This document shows positions 7,092 through 15,130 of a stretch of DNA of 64,000 bases, one piece after another. The notes under the pieces were generated by a model, which was not told the DNA's origin, made no database searches, and was given only the letters and a program-made list of their open reading frames with translations. Numbering within the stretch: position 1 is the stretch's first letter; each line of letters opens with the position of its first letter. The stretch comes from Mucilaginibacter sp. SJ (GTDB lineage Bacteria; Bacteroidota; Bacteroidia; Sphingobacteriales; Sphingobacteriaceae), in assembly GCF_028993635.1 (NCBI RefSeq), contig NZ_CP118631.1:4650001-4714000 (forward strand). The letters run 5' to 3'. Made by a program: the position numbers and the translations under genes.

Positions 7092-8957
7092 ATGATTGAC
7101 GAAAAAGAATTGCCGAAAGATTGGGAAATTGTTGCATTGGGAGACATCGTGGAAAAAATGACCAATGGTGCTTCTGTTCAGCAGTTTGAGGAAAAAAATG
7201 GTTACCCAATATCCAGGATTGAAACTATATGGAATCAAACGATAGATTTAGACCGAGTAAAATATATCAAAGAAAATGATCCTGCATTTGTAGAAAAATA
7301 TGCGATTCGGGAAAATGATATTTTATTTAGTCATATTAATAGCGACCCCCATTTGGGTAAAACTGCTATTTTTAAATTAAAGAATTTCACTTTAATCCAC
7401 GGTATAAATCTTCTTTTAATTAGAGCGTCACAAAAAGTGTATGCTGACTATCTCAATTATCAGCTAATTTATTTGAGACGAACAGGGATATTTGCGCGAA
7501 TTGCACAAAAATCTGTAAATCAATCCTCTATAAACCAAGCTAAATTAAAGAAACTTGAAATTATTCTTCCACCATTAAACGAACAGTATCGGATAGTAGA
7601 AAAAATAGAAGAATTATTTAGCGAACTGGATAAGGGAATTGAAAATTTAAAAGCTGCACAGAAACAACTTAAAGTTTATAGGCAGGCTGTTTTGAAATGG
7701 GCTTTTGAAGGTAAGTTGACAGATGGTAATGTAAAAGACGGGGAACTGCCGGAAGGATGGCAGTTAAAACGAATTGCCGATATGGCAGATGTTAATCCAA
7801 AGATACCCAATAAAGGATCGATACCTGATTCAATGGATGTTCAATTTCTACCAATGAAATTAGTAGAAGAGGTAAGTGGCAAAATAAATTTGACTGAGTT
7901 GAGGCTATATGGCGAAGTGAAAAAAGGATATACGCCTTTTATAAATGACGATGTAATTTTTGCAAAAGTCACGCCCTGTATGGAAAATGGTAAGATAGCC
8001 GTAGTAGATAAATTAAGAAATGGTATTGGATTTGGTTCGTCAGAATTTCATGTTATTCGCTCTAAAGGAGAGGTAAAAAGTCAATATCTCTTTAATTTTC
8101 TTGTTCAAGAAAGATTTAGGAGCGAAGCGGAGAATTCAATGACGGGTGCAGTTGGACTGAGGCGTGTTCCTAAACAATTTATCGAAAATTATTTACTCCC
8201 AGTACCGCCTGATAATGTGCAGGACTTGGTTATCCAAGAAATCGAAAGCCGCCTAAGTGTCTGCGATAAAATAGAAGAAACTATAACTAATAGTCTGCAA
8301 CAATCCGAGGCATTAAGACAAAGCATTTTGAAAAAAGCTTTTGAAGGTAAATTGGTAAAGGCTGAAATTAAATCGCTATATAAACCCAAAAACACCTATT
8401 TCTATCAAATGCAGTTGTTAGGTATAGTTGCGGCCGCGTCAAAAGAAAAGGGTATTAACCATGGAGAAATGACCATTGCAAAGTATGCTTATCTATTAGA
8501 TAAAGTCTATCAGATACCTACTTATTACGATTATAAACGATGGCATTTAGGGCCCTACCCGCCTGAGATAAAAAAAGCCATTAACAATGCTAAGTTTTTC
8601 ACAAAAAAAAACAATGCGATTGAAGTTAAAGACATAGATACTTTAACTAAATATACTTATCCTTATAGCGATAAATTAAAGGATGCTGTTGATGACCTAT
8701 CAGATATTTTTGCAAGATATACAGGTAATGAAAGACCGCATCAAATTGAGTTATTAGCAACTGTGTGTAAAGTAATAGAAGATATACAATCTACTGATTT
8801 GAAGACTATCAGAGCATCAATGACTGAATGGAAGATCGATTTGGCGACTACTCGCTTTAAAAATAAGGCAGAAAAATTTAGTGAGGAAGAAACCGAAAAA
8901 TGTTTGAAACTGATTAATAATAAAGGCTGGCATTTAAAGCTCTTAAGAAATGAATAA
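7092..8957 (+). CDS. hsdS: Type I restriction specificity subunit HsdS with a fused C-terminal domain
   Basis: The first about 430 residues are a standard HsdS. TRD1 spans about 5-160. The central conserved helix includes PPLNEQYRIVEKIEELFSEL and ends in AFEGKLT. TRD2 spans about 223-385, and a distal helix includes SILKKAFEGKLV. This part recognises a bipartite DNA target and positions HsdM and HsdR. Residues 436-621 are extra. They begin near TYFYQMQLLGIVAAAS and contain KYAYLLDKVYQ and RWHLGPYPPEIKKAI, reminiscent of the YLL and GPxxPE pattern in SocA/Panacea (DUF4065)-like modules. That resemblance is by eye and uncertain. The gene is 1 bp downstream of hsdR and overlaps the next gene by 8 nt. 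Confidence 0.93.
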   Translation: MIDEKELPKDWEIVALGDIVEKMTNGASVQQFEEKNGYPISRIETIWNQTIDLDRVKYIKENDPAFVEKYAIRENDILFSHINSDPHLGKTAIFKLKNFTLIHGINLLLIRASQKVYADYLNYQLIYLRRTGIFARIAQKSVNQSSINQAKLKKLEIILPPLNEQYRIVEKIEELFSELDKGIENLKAAQKQLKVYRQAVLKWAFEGKLTDGNVKDGELPEGWQLKRIADMADVNPKIPNKGSIPDSMDVQFLPMKLVEEVSGKINLTELRLYGEVKKGYTPFINDDVIFAKVTPCMENGKIAVVDKLRNGIGFGSSEFHVIRSKGEVKSQYLFNFLVQERFRSEAENSMTGAVGLRRVPKQFIENYLLPVPPDNVQDLVIQEIESRLSVCDKIEETITNSLQQSEALRQSILKKAFEGKLVKAEIKSLYKPKNTYFYQMQLLGIVAAASKEKGINHGEMTIAKYAYLLDKVYQIPTYYDYKRWHLGPYPPEIKKAINNAKFFTKKNNAIEVKDIDTLTKYTYPYSDKLKDAVDDLSDIFARYTGNERPHQIELLATVCKVIEDIQSTDLKTIRASMTEWKIDLATTRFKNKAEKFSEEETEKCLKLINNKGWHLKLLRNE

Positions 8958-9438
8958 GTTTATTTGGGCTACCATTTTAGCACCTTTGTTAATAGCAATA
9001 ATCTATGGTGCAATTTCTCTTACATCTATCCCCACAAATAATTACACTATTTTAATAGCTTCAGCAGGAGTAACAGCAACTTTATATTTAGGATTAGTGA
9101 AATATTGGATCGATTCAGACGGAATGTTTAAGTCACTGTTTATTGAATTCAATTTACGGTTTGATAAACTTAATGAAGAATTGAACAATGTAGCTGAAGG
9201 GAAGCCCCTTACAGGTGAGAAGACGTCTGAGCAAATTATTCAAGATTATTTAAATTTATGTGCCGAAGAGTATTATTGGTTTAAGAAAGGCAGAATACCG
9301 AAAGCCGTGTGGATTTCCTGGTCTGCCGGAATTAATGATTATATAGTTTTGCCGCCAATTCGAACCTTTTTCAAGAATCAATTGCCTTATAAAGACTCTT
9401 ACTATGGCTTTTTAAACTTTGTAGAAGATAAGCTATAG
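8950..9438 (+). CDS. Two-helix membrane protein inside the hsd operon
   Basis: The 162-residue protein has two N-terminal membrane helices (about residues 5-27, ATILAPLLIAIIYGAI, and 31-50, ILIASAGVTATLYLGL). A cytoplasmic-looking domain of about 110 residues follows, with LRFDKLNEELNNVAEG and an aromatic-rich end (EEYYWFKKGRIPKAVWISW). I do not recognise the family. Its start lies 8 nt inside the end of hsdS and its stop is 6 bp before the earliest start of the next gene, so it is clearly part of the operon. Small membrane-anchored partners are common effectors in defence loci, but no such role is shown here. Confidence 0.8.
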   Translation: MNKFIWATILAPLLIAIIYGAISLTSIPTNNYTILIASAGVTATLYLGLVKYWIDSDGMFKSLFIEFNLRFDKLNEELNNVAEGKPLTGEKTSEQIIQDYLNLCAEEYYWFKKGRIPKAVWISWSAGINDYIVLPPIRTFFKNQLPYKDSYYGFLNFVEDKL

Positions 9439-9492
9439 GGAATAATGCTACAATTCGGTGTTACGATCCAAAAACTAAACCTAATATATATC

Positions 9493-11397
9493 ATGGAATT
9501 AAAACAGTTACCACATTTTTTTAATAATAAGGTGTACACTATCCCAGATTATCAACGGGGTTATAGTTGGGCACCAAAGCATGTTAACGATCTTTTGACT
9601 GATATTTCAAATGCTATTTTACTTGATAAGCCCCATTATGTAGGTACAATATCCCTACACCCACAAAAAGATAAGGTAAAAGTCGGTGTAAATAACTTCA
9701 TAAATTATCATGTTGTCGATGGACAGCAGAGATTTACTACGCTAATATTAATTCTGTCATATATTTTAGGTCAATTATCTAATAGGGAAGAGACGAAAGA
9801 GGATGCTGAAGAAAAGGTAAAAAGTTATCTTAGAAATAGAGATAGTTATATTTTTAGATACGAAATTGACAAAGTGAGTGACGATTATTTCAGATCAGTA
9901 ATTCTTGAATTGGAAAGAAAAACAACACTTGATGAAAACCTTTATACCAGGAACCTTTTAAATGCCAAAAATACAGTCAGAGATTTTTTTAAAAGCAATA
10001 ACTCTACAGAGACTTTATTAATTTATTTAAATGCAATTGAAGAAAAGTTGGTTTTTAACGAATTTCTTTTATCAGATGGAACAGAAATTGGGGTCGTTTT
10101 TGAAACTATGAATAATAGAGGAATCGACCTGACCAACCTGGAAATTGTAAAAAACCGACTATTGTATCTAATTTCAAAAGTTCCTAATACAGATGACACA
10201 GAATCAGAGCTGTTAGAGTTGAGTGCACTTATTAATAAAAAATGGAGTCATATTTTAAAAAATCTAACATTGCCAAATAAGGTATTAGATGAAAATACTT
10301 TTTTAAGCAATCACTGGATAATATATAAGGGTTGGACTAAAGACAACACTACAAGAAAGGATATTTTAGAGCGCCACTTTACCATAAATGAGATGATTAA
10401 GCATCCTGATAAAATGGCAAAAGAAATAAGAAAATACATAACGTCCCTTTCGGAAAGCTCCCTCGCTTGGCGACATTTGAACTATCCTGAAGAAAGTGGT
10501 GCTTTTTCCCAGATTAAAGATATAGAAATACGGAACGATGTTTCATACACATTGGGTAAATTGAATCGTCTAAGCAATAGCACAGTTAGACCTTTAATCT
10601 TGGCTTTTTACCCTTTGTTGGAGCATAATCCTGCTTATGTTTTACAATTGATCAAACTTGCCGAAATATTTTCATTTAGGCTTTTTTCAATGAATAAAAA
10701 GCGGTCCGATACTGGGAAAAACGATATTTATCGTCAGTGCCACAATTTCCATATAAACGTTACGAATGAAAAATATCAAAAGTATGCCTTATTCTTTTTG
10801 GCTTGGTACATTGAAATACATGGCGATTGGAAACGATTTGAATTAGAGAAAGATGATTTGTTTAATTCTCATAGAAAGCTCGGATTTTATAGTTGGTCGG
10901 GGCTTTCTTACTTCCTATATGAATATGAAGAAAGTTTAAGAAAGGGACAGTCCTTGAAGGTGGAGTACAATTTCGCCAATCAAACCACTAAGAGTATTGA
11001 ACATGTCTTGCCCCAAACACCCACCAAACCTTATTGGGTAAATGTATTGAAAGGTCTTTCATCAGTAGAAAAGAAGCAATTAACACATTGCTTGGGTAAC
11101 TTGCTTTTAATATCTTCTGAAAAAAACAATCAATTAAAGAACAGTGAGTACCCGTTAAAAAAGGAACATTATAAAGTTGGATCTTACAGTGAAAATAATT
11201 TAGCTAAGCACAATATTGATTGGAGTAAAGATGAAATCAATAAACGAAATGATACATTGTTAAAATTTATTAAGAAACGCTGGCGCTTCGACGACAATTT
11301 TTGGAAATTATATCCTAATCCTTTTAATGAAGATGGTATTACAGATGAAACAGAAGAAGATTTAGAAATATTAGCGGAAGACGGATTAATTGATTAA
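9493..11397 (+). CDS. DUF262/DUF1524 protein, GmrSD-type nuclease family
   Basis: The N-terminal DUF262 ParB-like part shows YTIPDYQRGYSW and VVDGQQRFTTLILIL, the DGQQR motif used for NTP binding and hydrolysis. The C-terminal DUF1524 HNH nuclease shows SIEHVLPQTP, then HCLGNLLLISSEKNNQLKN. This is the GmrSD/BrxU architecture of type IV enzymes that cut modified phage DNA, and related proteins occur inside BREX and restriction loci. I place the start at 9493 (MELKQLPHFFNNK), which puts the family's conserved segment near the N-terminus; an upstream ATG at 9445 adds 16 residues with no family match. With start 9493 the protein is 634 residues. It lies between hsdS and hsdM, an unusual place that suggests joint expression. 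Confidence 0.88.
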   Translation: MELKQLPHFFNNKVYTIPDYQRGYSWAPKHVNDLLTDISNAILLDKPHYVGTISLHPQKDKVKVGVNNFINYHVVDGQQRFTTLILILSYILGQLSNREETKEDAEEKVKSYLRNRDSYIFRYEIDKVSDDYFRSVILELERKTTLDENLYTRNLLNAKNTVRDFFKSNNSTETLLIYLNAIEEKLVFNEFLLSDGTEIGVVFETMNNRGIDLTNLEIVKNRLLYLISKVPNTDDTESELLELSALINKKWSHILKNLTLPNKVLDENTFLSNHWIIYKGWTKDNTTRKDILERHFTINEMIKHPDKMAKEIRKYITSLSESSLAWRHLNYPEESGAFSQIKDIEIRNDVSYTLGKLNRLSNSTVRPLILAFYPLLEHNPAYVLQLIKLAEIFSFRLFSMNKKRSDTGKNDIYRQCHNFHINVTNEKYQKYALFFLAWYIEIHGDWKRFELEKDDLFNSHRKLGFYSWSGLSYFLYEYEESLRKGQSLKVEYNFANQTTKSIEHVLPQTPTKPYWVNVLKGLSSVEKKQLTHCLGNLLLISSEKNNQLKNSEYPLKKEHYKVGSYSENNLAKHNIDWSKDEINKRNDTLLKFIKKRWRFDDNFWKLYPNPFNEDGITDETEEDLEILAEDGLID

Positions 11398-11474
11398 TCT
11401 ATATCAGGTCGAATTACATTTAAACAGATGGAACCGAAATGTTTAAATACCATTAAATAACATACTATAAACTA

Positions 11475-12956
11475 ATGACATCATCGGCAATAATATCCAA
11501 AGTTTGGTCTTTCTGTAACACATTACGTGATGACGGAATGAGTTATCAGGATTATTTGGAACAGTTAACCTTTTTACTATTCTTAAAAATGGCTGATGAG
11601 TATAGTAAGCCGCCTTATAAACGGCCACTACCTATACCTAAAGAGTATCAGTGGGATAGCTTAACGTCAAAACGAGGGGCAGAACTTGAACTACATTATT
11701 CTATTTTATTACGTGAGTTAGGGCAACTAAAAGGTGTATTAGGGCAAATATTCACCAAGAGCCAGAACAAGATACAAGATCCAGCAAAACTGTTTAAGCT
11801 CATAGACATGATCCATCGCGAAAATTGGGTGATGATGGACACTGATGTTAAAGGTGATATATATGAAGGATTGCTGGAGAAGAACGCTGAAGACACTAAA
11901 AGTGGTGCCGGGCAGTACTTTACACCTCGCGCATTAATAAGCGCGATGGTGGCGTGTATTCGCCCCGAACCAAATAAAACCATTGCCGATCCAGCGTGTG
12001 GCACTGGAGGATTTTTTTTAGCGGCATACGACTTTATTGCCAATGAAAAAAACTATAAGCTCGATAAAGAACAGAAGCAGTTTCTTAAGTATAGTACCTT
12101 TTACGGGAACGAGATTGTAGCAGGGACCCGGCGCATGGCTCTCATGAACTTGTTTTTACACAACATTGGTGATATTGATAGCGATAATAACATTTCACCA
12201 GCGGATGCCTTGATAGCGCAGAGTAGTATTACTTACGACTATGTTTTGGCTAATCCGCCATTCGGAAAAAAGAGCAGTCAAACATTTACTAATGAAGAAG
12301 GTGAACAGGAGAAAGAGGACTTAACTTATAACCGTCAGGATTTCTTTGCTACCACCAGTAACAAACAGCTAAATTTTGTTCAACATATACGTACTATGCT
12401 CAAAACAACCGGGATGGCAGCGGTAGTGTTGCCTGATAACGTTTTGTTTGAAGGTGGTGCAGGTGAATTAGTGCGCAAGAAGATATTAGAAACTACAGAT
12501 TTACATACTATCCTGCGTTTGCCTACAGGTATATTTTACGCAAATGGAGTAAAGGCAAATGTGGTTTTCTTTGATGCCAAACCATCCGCAAAAGATCCGT
12601 GGACAAAAGAGATATGGTATTATGACTATCGTACTAATGTACACCATACGCTTAAAAAGAACCCGCTTAAGCTTGATGATTTACAAGATTTTATAAATTG
12701 CTATCAACCGGGCAATCGACACACTCGGAAAGAAACATTTAATGCCGAAACCAATCCCGAAGGACGTTGGAGAAAATTTGGCTACGACGAGATTGTAAGC
12801 AGGGATAAAACAAGTTTAGATATAACATGGCTTAAAGATAAATCTTTAGCCGATCTGGATAACTTACCCGACCCTGATGTATTGGCCAATGATATTCTGG
12901 AAAATCTTGAAGCAGGGTTAGAAAATTTCAGATCAATTATAAAACAATTGCAGTAG
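11475..12956 (+). CDS. hsdM: Type I restriction-modification methyltransferase HsdM
   Basis: The 493-residue HsdM is an adenine N6-methyltransferase that protects host DNA together with HsdS. The N-terminal helical HsdM_N domain covers about residues 5-120. The SAM-binding motif ADPACGTGGFF lies at 171-181 and the catalytic NPPFG at 260-264. QYFTPRALISAM (147-158) is the usual linker motif. The length is typical. It sits 77 bp after the DUF262 gene and is the last classical subunit, so the order is R, S, two other genes, then M. A TIR gene follows after 51 bp. All required motifs are present, so the enzyme looks functional. Confidence 0.96.
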   Translation: MTSSAIISKVWSFCNTLRDDGMSYQDYLEQLTFLLFLKMADEYSKPPYKRPLPIPKEYQWDSLTSKRGAELELHYSILLRELGQLKGVLGQIFTKSQNKIQDPAKLFKLIDMIHRENWVMMDTDVKGDIYEGLLEKNAEDTKSGAGQYFTPRALISAMVACIRPEPNKTIADPACGTGGFFLAAYDFIANEKNYKLDKEQKQFLKYSTFYGNEIVAGTRRMALMNLFLHNIGDIDSDNNISPADALIAQSSITYDYVLANPPFGKKSSQTFTNEEGEQEKEDLTYNRQDFFATTSNKQLNFVQHIRTMLKTTGMAAVVLPDNVLFEGGAGELVRKKILETTDLHTILRLPTGIFYANGVKANVVFFDAKPSAKDPWTKEIWYYDYRTNVHHTLKKNPLKLDDLQDFINCYQPGNRHTRKETFNAETNPEGRWRKFGYDEIVSRDKTSLDITWLKDKSLADLDNLPDPDVLANDILENLEAGLENFRSIIKQLQ

Positions 12957-13007
12957 AAAAAGGCTATTATAACATCATCTATCCATAAACCGCTAATTTA
13001 TTTCAAA

Positions 13008-13949
13008 ATGTCTAAAGCCTTTATTTCATATAGTCATATTGATGAAAGAATACTTGAACGCTTACATGTGCACATGGCTGTACTAAAACGGGCTGGCAAG
13101 ATTGTTTCATGGTTTGACAAAGAAATTTTAGCTGGTGGTAATCTTGATGCGAGTATCAGCAGCGCATTAAGTAATTCAGATATATTTTTAGCGATTGTAA
13201 GTCCTGATTACCTGAACTCTCAGTATTGCTATGAAAAGGAGTTTCAAGAGGCATTAAAAATGCAGGATCGTGGTGAAATAATAATCGTTCCCATTATTGC
13301 ACAACCGTGCGATTGGAAATCTTCTCCATTTGGAAAGATGAAGGCGGCACCCAAAGATGGTAAGCCTATAAGTGAATGGACTAATGAAAATGTCGCATAC
13401 CTAAACGTTATTGATGAATTGAGGCGATTAATAGATGCTAAACAATTCCCAGGCAAATCTTTGAATGTTACCAAAGTGCCTGTTCAAGTACCTTCAAAAA
13501 ATTATAAAGTAAAACGTGATTTTACCGAAGTTGACCGGTTGAATTTTAAAGATGAATCATTTGAGACAATAAGGAAGTACTTTAAAGATTCATTAGAAGA
13601 AATAAACGGAGTTGAGCAAATTCAAGCTCGTTTTGTTGACGATGACAAAAAATCGTTTACTTGCCTTATATCAAACCGGGCGAAAGCAGATAGTAAAGGC
13701 TATATAACTGTTTTGACTTCAGCCAGTAGTGCTTTTGGCAGATCAGACCTTTCATATTCGTTAGCTGAAAAACCGGCCTCTAATGTCATTCAGTTAGATA
13801 AACTTTTTAGCATCGAACAAAGTGACTATGAACTTTTTTGGTCATTCAGAAGTATGTATGGTTCCCAAACAAATGAAGTCTTAAGTGCAAAAAAAATAGC
13901 AGAAAAACTATGGATGGAATTTATTGAACAAGTAGGAATTAGTTATTAA
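13008..13949 (+). CDS. TIR-domain protein with conserved C-terminal domain
   Basis: The first about 130 residues are a TIR_2 domain. It begins MSKAFISYSHIDERIL, has SWFDKEILAGG (BB-loop region), then SDIFLAIVSPDYLNSQYCYE with Glu76/Glu78 at the position of the catalytic glutamate of NADase TIRs, then IIIVPIIAQPCDW. Residues about 165-313 (KRDFTEVDRLNFKDESFE, then VEQIQARFVDDDKKSFTCLI) resemble a C-terminal domain I recall from other bacterial TIR proteins, but I cannot name it. Bacterial TIRs in defence operons deplete NAD or make signal molecules. It is the last gene of the hsd operon, 51 bp after hsdM. A role as abortive backup to restriction is inference. Confidence 0.9.
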   Translation: MSKAFISYSHIDERILERLHVHMAVLKRAGKIVSWFDKEILAGGNLDASISSALSNSDIFLAIVSPDYLNSQYCYEKEFQEALKMQDRGEIIIVPIIAQPCDWKSSPFGKMKAAPKDGKPISEWTNENVAYLNVIDELRRLIDAKQFPGKSLNVTKVPVQVPSKNYKVKRDFTEVDRLNFKDESFETIRKYFKDSLEEINGVEQIQARFVDDDKKSFTCLISNRAKADSKGYITVLTSASSAFGRSDLSYSLAEKPASNVIQLDKLFSIEQSDYELFWSFRSMYGSQTNEVLSAKKIAEKLWMEFIEQVGISY

Positions 13950-13961
13950 AATCGGCCCGTT

Positions 13962-14282
13962 CTACTTAAGGCAAGCCCTGAATTCTTTAATCCCTAATAA
14001 TTTAAACCATAACTCAGCCTGCAATACCAAAAGCCAAGTACTATTCAAGTTAAGATTTGATTCTATGAGGATCAATTGAAAATTCTTGTCATCTTTACTG
14101 TTTAGCATTTTTATTTTATGATGGTACCTTTTGTGATCAATGTCATCAGGATAAGTATAAAGATCACAATGTAAATAAAAAAAAGAATCACTTAATAAAT
14201 GAAGGATGTAAAACCGTTCATTAATTATTAAGTGTACAAACTCTTTTTCTTCAGGTTTCTGAAAGGAACTCCTTAAGCTCAT
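13962..14282 (-). CDS. Small hypothetical protein
   Basis: A 106-residue frame reads convergently toward the TIR gene with 12 bp between the two stops. The sequence is aromatic and His rich (FVHLIINERFYILHLLSD, FFYLHCDLYTYPDD) and ends in a hydrophobic helix (TWLLVLQAELWFKLLG). No family is recognised. It is preserved as an uninterrupted frame in a gap that otherwise lacks genes, which supports it weakly. It could also be chance coding on the far side of the structured element to its right. Confidence 0.4.
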   Translation of the reverse strand: MSLRSSFQKPEEKEFVHLIINERFYILHLLSDSFFYLHCDLYTYPDDIDHKRYHHKIKMLNSKDDKNFQLILIESNLNLNSTWLLVLQAELWFKLLGIKEFRACLK

Positions 14283-14316
14283 TGCAGCTGATAAAATTGA
14301 TTAGTTACCAATTACC

Positions 14317-14466
14317 AACCCGCAAAAAAAGTTATGGCGCGGGTTATTACCTATCCGGATTAGAGGTACTGGTATACCTAACAAACGAATAAGCAAGCCC
14401 ACGCCAAAGCGTGAGCGTTGCGCTTATCCTCTCGTTTGTTTCAAAAATTACCAGTTTTCTAATCCG
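14317..14466. repeat. Long imperfect hairpin element, possible structured RNA
   Basis: Two stem structures follow each other. The first is AACCCGC (14317-14323) with GCGGGTT (14339-14345). The second spans 14356-14466 and has five perfectly paired blocks totalling 36 bp: CGGATTAGA/TCTAATCCG (14356-14364 with 14458-14466), ACTGGTA/TACCAGT (14368-14374 with 14449-14455), AACAAACGA/TCGTTTGTT (14380-14388 with 14432-14440), ATAAGC/GCTTAT (14389-14394 with 14422-14427) and CACGC/GCGTG (14400-14404 with 14409-14413). Small internal loops separate them. There is no T-run, so it is not a simple terminator. It may be a folded RNA, a mobile-element end or a recombination site. The rest of 14283-14574 holds no gene I can support. 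Confidence 0.6.
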
Positions 14467-14574
14467 AGACTCTATGCGAACGCAAAGCATTCAAATATTT
14501 TTATATAGCTACCGCCATATTGGATATGAAGGTAGTAAAAAAAATGGAGATCATCCTATTTGGTTTACTCCCAT

Positions 14575-14946
14575 CTATATCGAACTGATCATTTTGATTT
14601 CCTTTTGTTGTACATAATTGCTTAAAACTTCCAGCACTGCTTTTTTATCTTGTATCGGTAATCGCTGTAGACGCTCCACTACATTCTCTATTTCTTCCGT
14701 CGGATCGGCAATGTCAAACATGTCACCTGCAAGGTCTTCATATCTTACGGCAAGTGCTTTGCTTAGCTTTTTGATAATGGTTATCGTAGGTTTAGTGATG
14801 TTCTTTTCGTATCGTGTAATTTGCACATTGGACATATCTAATGATGCTGCTAACTGCATCTGAGTCAGGCCATTTTTAAGCCTTAGTTTTTTAAGACGCT
14901 CTCCGAAATTTTCTTCCGGATCCCTTGAAATTTCATCAAATTTCAT
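14575..14946 (-). CDS. Xre-family helix-turn-helix regulator
   Basis: The 123-residue protein carries a Cro/CI-type HTH at about residues 12-68: FGERLKKLRLKNGLTQMQLA, then MSNVQITRYEKNITKPTI. A helical C-terminal part follows (EEIENVVERLQRLPIQDKKAVLEVL). It is divergent to the TnsB-like transposase, with 184 bp of AT-rich DNA between the two starts. It is therefore the likely repressor of the transposition genes and of itself. Xre regulators adjacent to tnsB are common in Tn7-like elements. The start ATG lies directly beside the inverted repeat at 14950-14988. Confidence 0.85.
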   Translation of the reverse strand: MKFDEISRDPEENFGERLKKLRLKNGLTQMQLAASLDMSNVQITRYEKNITKPTITIIKKLSKALAVRYEDLAGDMFDIADPTEEIENVVERLQRLPIQDKKAVLEVLSNYVQQKEIKMISSI

Positions 14947-14949
14947 GTG

Positions 14950-15067
14950 TTGTAATTTTATGTAAAGTTCTTATCTTGCTAATTACAATATATACATAAG
15001 TATCTGATTGTCAAATATATAAAAAAATATATTTAAATATACAACAAAGTGTATCTCATGTGTGAGA
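14950..15067. promoter_or_regulatory. Divergent control region of regulator and transposase
   Basis: The spacer between the Xre gene and the tnsB-like gene is strongly AT-rich and contains two dyads: TTGTAAT (14950-14956) with ATTACAA (14982-14988), and TCTCA-TGTG-TGAGA (15054-15067). These are candidate operators for the Xre protein or transposase-binding sites. ATTGTCA followed by AATATATA at 15007-15021 resembles AATTGTCAGGTATATAG at 18219-18235 past the tnsC-like gene, in direct orientation. Confidence 0.4.
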
Positions 15068-15130
15068 GTCACCGAAATGTATTATTATGCCCGGTAAGAA
15101 TTTCGTTACAAATTTAAAAACAACGGTATT

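Noticed and set aside
7092..8957. Phase-variable hsdS locus
   Set aside because: Only one specificity gene is present and I saw no inverted partner TRDs or silent copies. The nearby recombinase alone is not enough evidence.
9445..9492. Upstream start for the DUF262 protein
   Set aside because: The first 16 residues lack similarity to the usual DUF262 start. The ATG at 9493 is preferred, though the earlier one is not excluded.
14317..14466. Integron attC site or retron msd
   Set aside because: The hairpin is attC-like in size, but the conserved RYYYAAC/GTTRRRY pair is not matched on both sides and no integrase is present. No reverse transcriptase is in the window.
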